A stretch of 7,208 nucleotides of DNA, taken from positions 1 through 7,208 of the forward strand of contig JAAHIC010000216.1 in NCBI GenBank assembly GCA_010671965.1. Reading direction: 5' to 3'. The translations under genes were made by a program, and so were the position numbers. Source of the stretch: Leptolyngbya sp. SIO4C5. GTDB taxonomy: Bacteria; Cyanobacteriota; Cyanobacteriia; Phormidesmidales; Phormidesmidaceae. Below, one piece after another: positions 1 through 6,017 of this stretch (positions within the stretch are counted from its first letter, which is position 1; every line of letters starts with the position of its first letter). The notes under the pieces were generated by a model. It had not been told where the DNA came from, made no database searches, and saw only the letters and a list, made by a program, of their open reading frames with translations.

Positions 1-122
1 TCAAGCAGCTTTTGCCCCCAGTGGCGATAGATTGACGTGCCGCTGCCGCCGGCGTAAGGAAAGCAAAACAGTCTTAGGGCAGCCTGCGGATGAGAGTATG
101 GACAGCTCAGCCAAGTTTTCAT
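1..122 (-). CDS. Type II thioesterase (GrsT-like), N-terminal part, cut by the left window edge
   Basis: An open frame runs on the minus strand from an ATG at 122-120 to the edge without a stop: 40 complete codons and two bases of another. The residues RLFCFPYAGGSGTSIYRHW (17-35) are the hallmark N-terminus of the stand-alone type II thioesterases found with nonribosomal peptide and polyketide synthetases (the GrsT family of alpha/beta hydrolases). The aromatic, Pro and Gly-Gly residues belong to the first strand and oxyanion-hole region; the GxSxG nucleophile and the catalytic His would lie outside the window. Such enzymes remove wrong or stalled acyl groups from carrier proteins. Next to siderophore transport genes, it implies an NRPS or NRPS/PKS siderophore pathway further left (inference). 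The ATG sits about 16 residues before the conserved motif, as usual in the family. I see no clear Shine-Dalgarno sequence. The short length is due to the window, not to damage in the gene. Confidence 0.88.
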   Translation of the reverse strand, partial: MKTWLSCPYSHPQAALRLFCFPYAGGSGTSIYRHWGQKLL

Positions 123-136
123 GAGAATAGATATCA
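122..136. promoter_or_regulatory. Candidate Fur box at the thioesterase start
   Basis: TGAGAAT-A-GATATCA has the 7-1-7 inverted layout of a Fur operator. It matches 11 of 14 positions of TGATAAT-N-ATTATCA, and also 11 of 14 of the TGAGAAT-N-ATTCTCA variant. It touches the start codon of the minus-strand thioesterase, so a bound repressor would block early elongation or a nearby promoter. The eight bases ATGAGAAT recur in the candidate box at 6000. Sequence match only; no binding is shown. Confidence 0.42.
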
Positions 137-231
137 ACAATTTTTCAATCCTAAATAGCTTAACTGTTAGATTAAATTTCTTTTTAAACTGGAACTCGCG
201 TAAATAAATCTCCGTCACTGACTAATTTTAA

Positions 232-260
232 TTGAGAAATATTCTTGATTAGGCTAAAAT
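232..260 (+). promoter_or_regulatory. Sigma-70-type promoter for the receptor operon
   Basis: TTGAGA (232-237; 5 of 6 to TTGACA) and TAAAAT (255-260; 5 of 6 to TATAAT) are separated by exactly 17 nt. Transcription would begin near 267, leaving a leader of about 194 nt before the ATG at 461. The -35 and spacer overlap the Fur-like box at 233-247, the usual arrangement for iron repression. It is the best promoter in the window by eye; the start point is a prediction. Confidence 0.5.
233..247. promoter_or_regulatory. Candidate Fur box overlapping the receptor promoter
   Basis: TGAGAAA-T-ATTCTTG matches 11 of 14 positions of the TGAGAAT-N-ATTCTCA form of the Fur operator and contains the small palindrome AGAA-ATA-TTCT. 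It is weaker (9 of 14) against TGATAAT-N-ATTATCA. Its value comes mainly from its place, over the -35 element and spacer of the predicted promoter, and from similar boxes before the other three transcription units. Confidence 0.38.
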
Positions 261-460
261 CCTTCAGAAGAGTATTACGAAAGCCTCTTGAAATTCCATC
301 CTCTGAGGCTGGCTGGTTCAATACCTGTAGTCAGGGGTCGAGCCTTGATTGTCTAGCCTGCTTAGATGGTTGGTTTGAAGCGCTTTTGCTGGCTATTGTT
401 TGTTCCTTTAGCCGCACTTCAAGCGCTATTGCAAGGATTAATTTAGGTGTGTGAGGAAGG

Positions 461-3178
461 ATGAAAACTCAGATTGGACTACTGGCCTACAGTGCCTTAG
501 CCAGCCTCATAGCGGTTATCGCAGCTCCCCCGGTATCGGCCCAAGTTTTAGAACTCCAGCCGACAGTCAGCCCGGTTCCAGAGACTTCAGACAGAGCGGC
601 TACACTGGTCTCGCCTGAAGAGTCTCTGGCTCAGGACCTCCCAGCCGATTTGACTGATGACGCCGCCGCGTCCGCCAGTCTCACCGTTACCGACTGGGAA
701 AGCCAGCTGCAGCTAGAGCGTCACCGCGAGGCCCCGCCCGATGAGTCAATAGCCCAGGCCGAAGCTGCCGTGATCACCGATGTGCGGACAAGCACTACGC
801 CAGAAGGCCTCAGTATTACGCTGGTGGCTGACCAGCCGCTTGCGGCTGGTCCCCCTGAAATATCGGGAAATGCCTTAATCACTGACATTCCCAACGCCAC
901 CCTGGCACTTGTCGATGAAGAGGCCGCCCAGCAGTTTAGTCCAACGGAGGGCATTGCCCTGGTGCAAATCTCTGAGCTAGCTGGGGGAGGCGTACGCGTC
1001 TCGGTAACGGGAACCGATGCCCCACCTATAGCCCAGGTGAGTGCGGAGGCTGGTGGCTTAGTGCTCAGCGTCGTTCCGGGTATAGCCACGGCAGATGCTG
1101 ATGTCTCTACCGATGCTATTCAGGTTGTCGTCACGGCGACGCGAACTGAGGAAGACATTTTAGATATTCCTCGATCTGTGACCGTCATTGACCGGGAGGA
1201 GCTAGAGCAGCAGCTGAACTTTACCACCAACCTGCCCGACATTTTAGGCCGGTTAGTTCCTGGACTAGGCGCACCGCCTGAGAACGATCGTACCAACCTG
1301 CTGCGGCTGCGGGGCCGTCCCATTACCGTCCTGATTGACGGTGTACCGCAAACGCCTAACAACAACAGCTTTGCCACCAGCCTCAGCACGATTGATCCGT
1401 CGCTGGTAGAGCGGATTGAGGTGCTGCGGGGACCCAGTGCTATCTACGGCGACGGCGGCACTGGCGGTATTATCAACATCATTACTCGTGCCCCGGCAGA
1501 AACATCAGTTGCCTACGACCTCAGCCTCGGCGGCGATCTAAGTCTGACATCGAATCAAGCGGATGTCTTTGGCTACGGGATGCGGTTTGGCGTGTCCGGC
1601 TCCAGCGAGCGGGCCGACGGTGTCCTGTCGGTTGCTTACGACGTGACCAACGGTCAGTTTAACGCAGACGGCATTCGGATTCTGCCCAACGGCATCAATG
1701 ACAATGACCGGATTGGCCTGTTGGCTAAAGTCGGCTTCAATCTAGACGAACAGCAGCGACTCGGCTTTACCTACAGCTTTTTCCGACAGTTGCGCAACAC
1801 GGACTATCGATTCGACAATTCAGTGATTGCCGATCCCAATGCCGATTTCGGTAGAGCGCTGCTGATTGGTGAGGATGGAGCTAGCTATGATGATCCGCCT
1901 GAGCAAATCAACCACGTCCTGAATATGACCTATCGTCATACGGACATACTGGGCTCTCAGCTAGATGCCCAGCTCTACTACCGAGATACGGATGAGGTAG
2001 GCATTTTCACTGACCTATCAGGTTTGGGGCTGCCGGCTTTTTTCCCTGAGCTGTGGCAGACTTCCCTCCAGGATGAAGAATATGGCGGACGCTTGCAGAT
2101 TGATACGCCACTAGGAGATGTGTTCGGTGTGCTGTGGGGGGTGGACTACTCACGCAACGAAACGGCTTCTCCGCTACTGGTGTCAGATCCGGTTGCCTTT
2201 GCGGCCAATCAGGAACTCAATATTATCGATCGCAGCCTCGATCGCTTTCCCTCCTATGACCTAGAAACGCTGGGACTCTTCGCTCAGGGGACTTGGGACA
2301 TTACCAGTCAGCTCCAGCTCAGCGGCGGTATCCGCTATGAGAACGTCGATCTCTCCGTGGATGATTATGAGCTAGCCTTCCGCTTTCCGCGCGAGCGTCA
2401 GGGGGGCACTAGTAGCTTTGATGATGTGCTGTTTAACGTGGGTTTGATCTATCGGCCTATTCCAGAACTGGGTTTGTTTGCCAGCTTTGCTCAGGGCTTT
2501 TCGATTCCGGATATCGGCAACTCTCTGCAAGGGGTGCTACCCACGTTTGACGTCACGGATGATTTGCTGCTAGAGCCGCAGAAAGTAGATAACTTTGAGG
2601 CTGGGATCCGGGCTGACTTTAATCAGCTTCAGGCGACGCTGAGCGGCTTTTATAACGAGTCTGAATTAGGCAGCAGCATTTCGATTGATCCGGCAACGGG
2701 CTTCGGCGTGGTCAACCGCGCTCCGCAGCGTAACTACGGCATCGAAGCAACGGTTGACTGGCAGCCAGACACGGCTTGGCGGTTGGGCGGCACCTTTACC
2801 TGGAATGAAGGCGAAAACGATGTTGACGATGACGGTAATTTTGATGCGCTCAGTTCGGTGGAGGTTCAGCCCGTTAAGCTCGGTCTGTATCTGGAAAATG
2901 AAACCACTTCAGGGTGGACCAATCGCTTTGATCTGCTGCTGATTGGTGTACGCGATCGCGCCTTAGACGACGGAGTTGATACGGTGGCCCCTGGCGGCTA
3001 CACCGTCGTAGACTTCTCTAGCACAGTTCAGCTAGGAGAAGGACAGCTGACGCTGGGAATTGGCAACTTGTTCAATACTGAATATGTCTCAACTGCCGGG
3101 CAGCTCATTACCAATATTACCCAGCGTCCGCCAGCGCCTGGACGTACACTGAGCCTGCGCTACTCTGTCAATTTCTAG
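461..3178 (+). CDS. TonB-dependent ferric-siderophore receptor with N-terminal AMIN domain
   Basis: This is an outer-membrane receptor that imports a ferric siderophore using energy from TonB. The 905 residues show a signal peptide with likely cleavage after A27 (PPVSA/Q), then an acidic Ala-rich linker to about residue 100. An AMIN domain follows at about 101-206, a cell-wall-binding module common on cyanobacterial receptors of this class. A TonB-box-like strand, QVVVTATRTEED, lies at 221-232, then the plug at about 233-345 with RGRPITVLIDGV (284-295) and VERIEVLRGPSAIYG (316-330). The rest is a beta barrel ending in the terminal aromatic residue (F905) expected for outer-membrane insertion. 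The plug motifs recall IutA-type hydroxamate/carboxylate receptors, but the ligand cannot be named. The start has a strong ribosome site (GAGGAAGG, 453-460). The gene is intact, and the binding-protein gene follows after 7 bp, so the two are probably co-transcribed and iron-repressed. Confidence 0.95.
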   Translation: MKTQIGLLAYSALASLIAVIAAPPVSAQVLELQPTVSPVPETSDRAATLVSPEESLAQDLPADLTDDAAASASLTVTDWESQLQLERHREAPPDESIAQAEAAVITDVRTSTTPEGLSITLVADQPLAAGPPEISGNALITDIPNATLALVDEEAAQQFSPTEGIALVQISELAGGGVRVSVTGTDAPPIAQVSAEAGGLVLSVVPGIATADADVSTDAIQVVVTATRTEEDILDIPRSVTVIDREELEQQLNFTTNLPDILGRLVPGLGAPPENDRTNLLRLRGRPITVLIDGVPQTPNNNSFATSLSTIDPSLVERIEVLRGPSAIYGDGGTGGIINIITRAPAETSVAYDLSLGGDLSLTSNQADVFGYGMRFGVSGSSERADGVLSVAYDVTNGQFNADGIRILPNGINDNDRIGLLAKVGFNLDEQQRLGFTYSFFRQLRNTDYRFDNSVIADPNADFGRALLIGEDGASYDDPPEQINHVLNMTYRHTDILGSQLDAQLYYRDTDEVGIFTDLSGLGLPAFFPELWQTSLQDEEYGGRLQIDTPLGDVFGVLWGVDYSRNETASPLLVSDPVAFAANQELNIIDRSLDRFPSYDLETLGLFAQGTWDITSQLQLSGGIRYENVDLSVDDYELAFRFPRERQGGTSSFDDVLFNVGLIYRPIPELGLFASFAQGFSIPDIGNSLQGVLPTFDVTDDLLLEPQKVDNFEAGIRADFNQLQATLSGFYNESELGSSISIDPATGFGVVNRAPQRNYGIEATVDWQPDTAWRLGGTFTWNEGENDVDDDGNFDALSSVEVQPVKLGLYLENETTSGWTNRFDLLLIGVRDRALDDGVDTVAPGGYTVVDFSSTVQLGEGQLTLGIGNLFNTEYVSTAGQLITNITQRPPAPGRTLSLRYSVNF

Positions 3179-3185
3179 AAACTGT

Positions 3186-4145
3186 ATGAACTGCCGAAGC
3201 TGGACGAGTTCTATGGGTCTGGTACTGGGCACTGTGGCAGTGGGGCTCCTAGTAAGCTGTCAGCCTGCCCCAGTCTCTCCCACGCTCGATCCGAATGTAC
3301 CAACCCAGACGATAGAGCATGCAATGGGCACTTCACAGGTGCCCCTTTCTCCTGAGCGCGTTGTGGTGATTGACACAACTGCCTTAGATGCTGCCCTAGC
3401 GCTCGATATCACGCCCGTTGGCACTATTCGCTACGGTTCGATTCCTGACTATCTGGGTGAGGCTGTTAGCAAAATCCCAGTCGTAGGGGAATACAACCAG
3501 CCTGACCTAGAGACAATTCTGCAGCTTGATCCTGACCTGATTTTGGGTGCGAAAAGCATTTCAGCTCAGATCTATTCCCGGCTGTCACAGATTGCCCCCA
3601 CCGTCTTCATCGAAGGTGCGGGCAGGCACTGGGACTGGAAAAGCAATTTTCGCCTGTATGCTGAAGCGTTGGGCAAGGAAGAGGCAGCCGAGCAGCTCTT
3701 GGCCGACTATCAGCAGCAAATTACCGATCTCAAAGCCTCGATGGACACTGCCCCGAAGATGATTACAGTTTCGGTTTTAATTTCAGCTCCGGAGGGTTTG
3801 ATCGCCCATACACCGACTAGCTTTTCAGGAGCCGTGCTTCAGGAAATTGGCTTTGAGCGCAATGAAGCCCAAAGCCAAGACGAGCAGTTTTTCCAAAGAA
3901 TATCCCGCGAAGATTTAGCTAGTCCAGATGGCGACGTTATCTTTTTAATTCACAATCCGGAATGGGATACGACTGCTAAAGCGGACTTTATCAGCGATCG
4001 CCTCTGGTCGCAGCTAGATGCCGTGCAGCGGGGAGCTGTGTGTGAGGTGGCTGGCGATGTCTGGGCTTCCGGGCGCGGCCTGTTGGCCGCGCGTCAGATT
4101 TTAGCCGATATCAAGAACTGTTTAGTGCAGGTCGATGTGAGCTAG
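3186..4145 (+). CDS. Iron-siderophore ABC transporter substrate-binding lipoprotein (FecB/FhuD-like)
   Basis: A periplasmic, lipid-anchored class III binding protein (Peripla_BP_2 family) that should accept the ferric siderophore from the receptor and pass it to an inner-membrane permease. The 319 residues begin with a short lipoprotein signal whose lipobox LVSC puts the acylated cysteine at C25. Starting at the next Met (M10) would leave too short a signal, so the ATG at 3186 is preferred. The first lobe begins with RVVVIDTTALDAALAL (58-73) and includes DLETILQLDPDLILGA (107-122), the recurrent 'sited-at/pDlI' pattern of the family. A long helix at about 155-187 bridges the lobes, and the second lobe ends with VWASGRGLLAARQILADI (292-309). 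There is no obvious ribosome site, so translation is probably coupled to the receptor 7 bp upstream. No permease or ATPase gene follows. The gene instead ends inside the oppositely directed exporter gene. Confidence 0.92.
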   Translation: MNCRSWTSSMGLVLGTVAVGLLVSCQPAPVSPTLDPNVPTQTIEHAMGTSQVPLSPERVVVIDTTALDAALALDITPVGTIRYGSIPDYLGEAVSKIPVVGEYNQPDLETILQLDPDLILGAKSISAQIYSRLSQIAPTVFIEGAGRHWDWKSNFRLYAEALGKEEAAEQLLADYQQQITDLKASMDTAPKMITVSVLISAPEGLIAHTPTSFSGAVLQEIGFERNEAQSQDEQFFQRISREDLASPDGDVIFLIHNPEWDTTAKADFISDRLWSQLDAVQRGAVCEVAGDVWASGRGLLAARQILADIKNCLVQVDVS

Positions 4146-5767
4146 GGGTTGCAGTACTCATCCGATTCAATCCGGCCATAGTCGAGCTTAATAATGCGAT
4201 CGGCGAGATGGAAAAAATGATCGTCATGGCTAATCACTAATACCGTCTTGCCCTGCTCTTTAAGCTCCGTCAGCAGCTGAGTATAGAAAATCTCTCGAAA
4301 AATCGGATCCTGATCGGCGGCCCACTCATCAAACAGATAGATAGGCCGATCTTCTAGGTATGCTGTCAGCAGAGCCAGCCGTTTGCGCTGCCCTTGGGAA
4401 AGTGCCGTCGTTGAAAGCTTTCCGTCTCGCACCGAGACTTTCTGGGTTAGCTCCAGCTTTTCTAAGTACGTTTTGGCCTGACTGTCTAGAGTGAGATCGC
4501 TGCTGCCAATGAGACGCTCAAACAGATAAAAGTCTGAAAAAACAGCTGAAAAATTCTGCCGGTACCGCTCCCGGTTAGTCTCGTCAATGGGCTGACCGTT
4601 TAGCCAGATTTCTCCCGATTTAGGACTATAAAGGCCGGTTATCAGCTTAGCTAGGGTCGATTTACCGCTGCCGTTGCCGCCCACAATAAAGACTCGCTCT
4701 CCCGGCTTCAGGGTTAGATCCAGCGGCCCGACCGTAAAACGATGGTCGACGTCGCCGCTGTCGTAGGTATGCGTAATATTTCTTAGCTCTAGCCGCTGCC
4801 AGTCCGGTGCGGCCATCTGCCTCACCGTTGTGGTCAACTCCGCACTCTTAGCTAGGGCAAGCCCCATGTGGTTCACCTTTTGAATCGACACGTTGGCTCT
4901 AATCAGGTTAGGCAAAAGCTGAATAACATTGCGCAGCGGCCCCAGCAGGTAGGTGAGCGTCAGGACATAGGCCGGTAGAACCGCCTGCGCCGCCGGTAGA
5001 ATCGGCCCGATGCCAAACAGCAGCAGCCCAATCAGCACAAAAAATAGCAGTTGGCCGCTGGTGGTGGCCAAGGCTCCAAGCTTAAAGGCAATCTTTTGAT
5101 ACTGACGAGATGAGGCTGCGCTCACCTGCAAATCTTCTTCAAAGAAAACCTGCCGCCGGGTAGCATGCAGCTTCAGCTCTTTGACCCCATCGGTAATGCT
5201 GCGAAAATGCTTGAATAGGCGGTCGGTTTCTTCCCGAGCCAGGCCAATAAAGCGGTAGGACTGGTTGATCAAAATCTGCACCAGACCAATCGCGATCGCC
5301 AAAAACACCATCACCGCCAGAAAAACCCAGCCAGAGAGCCAGCCTAGATATACTAGGCAGCCGCCAATCACGGCGATATCAATGCAGAGGAAAGGGATGA
5401 TAAAAACTGTATCTGAGATCGCCTGAACGTCATTGGTTAACACCGCCAAAAGCTGGTTGGGGCCAAGCCGTTCTAACTGCTGCAGCGGAGCCGATAAAAT
5501 CCGCTGGCTCAGCCTCAGCCTCAGCCGATAAACCGAATCCTGAGCCAGATCAATCAGCAAAAATTGAGACAGGCTGCCAGTGACCAGCACCAGTAAAGCC
5601 AGACCGATGAAAGCGGAAATCAGCGAGGGGGGCGGCGAGCTTTGAGCGATCGCGGTGTTGATTAGCGCGATTAGCCGGGCGCTACAGCCGCCGCTGATAA
5701 TCCCCGCAACAACAGCCGCGATAACGCTGAGCCAAGAGGCTTTGATCAGCAGCCAGATAATACCCAT
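4142..5767 (-). CDS. Cyclic-peptide/siderophore export ABC transporter (SyrD/PvdE/YojI-like)
   Basis: A half-transporter with a fused membrane domain and ATPase, expected to act as a homodimer in the inner membrane. Relatives export nonribosomal peptides or their precursors, such as syringomycin (SyrD) and the pyoverdine precursor (PvdE). The 541 residues show about six membrane segments (roughly 5-40, 50-72, 119-140, 143-165, 235-255, 258-285). The C-terminal nucleotide-binding domain has Walker A GGNGSGKST (363-371), signature LSQGQ (456-460), Walker B IYLFDE (476-481) with catalytic E481, and switch H514. The Q-loop glutamine is replaced in AVFSDF (Ser at about 411), which I recall as usual in this subfamily. 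The length is typical. The gene is monocistronic as far as can be seen, starts without a clear Shine-Dalgarno sequence, and has AT-rich Fur-like palindromes 20-44 bp upstream. Beside a thioesterase and siderophore uptake genes, siderophore export is the likeliest job; the exact cargo is unknown. Confidence 0.92.
   Translation of the reverse strand: MGIIWLLIKASWLSVIAAVVAGIISGGCSARLIALINTAIAQSSPPPSLISAFIGLALLVLVTGSLSQFLLIDLAQDSVYRLRLRLSQRILSAPLQQLERLGPNQLLAVLTNDVQAISDTVFIIPFLCIDIAVIGGCLVYLGWLSGWVFLAVMVFLAIAIGLVQILINQSYRFIGLAREETDRLFKHFRSITDGVKELKLHATRRQVFFEEDLQVSAASSRQYQKIAFKLGALATTSGQLLFFVLIGLLLFGIGPILPAAQAVLPAYVLTLTYLLGPLRNVIQLLPNLIRANVSIQKVNHMGLALAKSAELTTTVRQMAAPDWQRLELRNITHTYDSGDVDHRFTVGPLDLTLKPGERVFIVGGNGSGKSTLAKLITGLYSPKSGEIWLNGQPIDETNRERYRQNFSAVFSDFYLFERLIGSSDLTLDSQAKTYLEKLELTQKVSVRDGKLSTTALSQGQRKRLALLTAYLEDRPIYLFDEWAADQDPIFREIFYTQLLTELKEQGKTVLVISHDDHFFHLADRIIKLDYGRIESDEYCNP
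5508..5525. repeat. Three tandem CTCAGC hexamers inside the exporter gene
   Basis: Three perfect head-to-tail copies of CTCAGC lie within the exporter reading frame and encode the alternating Arg-Leu run RLRLRLS (residues 81-87), in the cytoplasmic stretch after the second membrane segment. The repeat keeps the frame. It could expand or contract in six-base steps without breaking the gene, but three copies may be mere coincidence. Confidence 0.5.
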
Positions 5768-5786
5768 AGATGTTTTGCGTCAACTT

Positions 5787-5811
5787 GATTATTGAAAAAT
5801 AATCTCAATAA
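5787..5811. promoter_or_regulatory. Interlocking AT-rich palindromes, candidate Fur operator of the exporter
   Basis: Two perfect 7-bp inverted repeats overlap here: GATTATT/AATAATC (5787-5793 and 5798-5804) and TTATTGA/TCAATAA (5789-5795 and 5805-5811). Read on the exporter strand, 5807-5793 gives TGAGATT-A-TTTTTCA, 11 of 14 to TGAGAAT-N-ATTCTCA and 10 of 14 to the TGATAAT-N-ATTATCA form. The cluster begins 20 bp upstream of the exporter ATG, a fitting place for a repressor. Overlapping palindromes are typical of operators that bind two offset dimers. Confidence 0.45.
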
Positions 5812-5900
5812 TTTTCTTAAGCTAGTATATCGGCTAGCCGACTCCCCTATCCTTAGCAAGTCTTCAATAAATCAAAAGCGACAATCTTTAGGAATCTCTT

Positions 5901-5924
5901 TGGCTGAAGGCCACTATCCAGCCA
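5901..5924. other. Short inverted repeat (TGGCTG/CAGCCA)
   Basis: Perfect 6-bp arms, TGGCTG (5901-5906) and CAGCCA (5919-5924), enclose a 12-nt loop, and no T-run follows on the plus strand. A second small hairpin, ACCGC-CCAA-GCGGT, lies at 5963-5976. Both are upstream of the ferredoxin gene and outside any reading frame. They may be protein sites or RNA leader structure; the function is unknown. Confidence 0.3.
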
Positions 5925-5999
5925 TGAGTCTAACGGGTAGCTAGCGACCAACAAAGCTGGAGACCGCCCAAGCGGTACAATTAAGTTTGCCTAAAGTAA

Positions 6000-6014
6000 T
6001 GAGAATTAATTGCA
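6000..6014. promoter_or_regulatory. Candidate Fur box just before the Suc/Fer ferredoxin gene
   Basis: TGAGAAT-T-AATTGCA matches 11 of 14 positions of TGAGAAT-N-ATTCTCA. Taken as a 19-mer from 5995, it agrees with the classical E. coli Fur box at 13 of 19 positions. It ends 3 bp before the start codon, mirroring the box at the thioesterase start. The gene is therefore likely to be induced by iron starvation (inference). Confidence 0.45.
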
Positions 6015-6017
6015 GGA

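Larger units (their letters stand above)
123..460. other. Divergent intergenic region and receptor leader
   Basis: These 338 bp separate the minus-strand thioesterase from the plus-strand receptor. The left half (about 123-265) is AT-rich, as expected for promoters firing in both directions. The right half (about 266-460) is more balanced in composition and would form the 5' leader of the receptor mRNA. A frame without stops crosses 245-454, but it opens at a TTG inside the predicted promoter, resembles nothing I recognise and has no ribosome binding site, so I do not call it a gene. I do not recognise a known riboswitch fold in the leader. Confidence 0.6.
5768..6017. other. Divergent promoter region between exporter and Suc/Fer ferredoxin
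   Basis: These 250 bp hold the control signals of two oppositely directed genes. On the exporter side is an AT-rich cluster of interlocking inverted repeats (5787-5811), then a TATACT box on the minus strand (5829-5824) and a perfect 10-bp palindrome, CGGCTAGCCG (5831-5840). On the ferredoxin side are two short hairpins (5901-5924 and 5963-5976), a TACAAT box (5976-5981) and a Fur-like box next to the start codon. Neither -10-like box has a convincing -35 at the right distance, so I do not call promoters here. No reading frame of note is present. Confidence 0.55.

Noticed and set aside
375..422. Inverted repeat TTGAAG/CTTCAA as a terminator or riboswitch stem
   Set aside because: Only six pairs with a 36-nt loop and no T-run. 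Too weak to call as a structure on its own.
245..454. A 69-codon open frame before the receptor gene
   Set aside because: It starts with TTG inside the predicted promoter, has no ribosome binding site, and its product resembles no family I know. It is more likely leader sequence.
721..1389. Minus-strand open frames opposite the receptor (721-1089 and 1120-1389)
   Set aside because: They lie antisense to clearly coding AMIN and plug sequence, and their Ser/Pro/Arg-rich products look like frame shadows.
2685..2942. Plus-strand open frame in another phase of the receptor
   Set aside because: It is fully inside the conserved barrel region and has no signal of its own.
3547..3762. Plus-strand open frame in another phase of the binding-protein gene
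   Set aside because: Shadow frame. The product is Arg/Ser/Pro-rich with no motif, while the main frame shows family patterns throughout.
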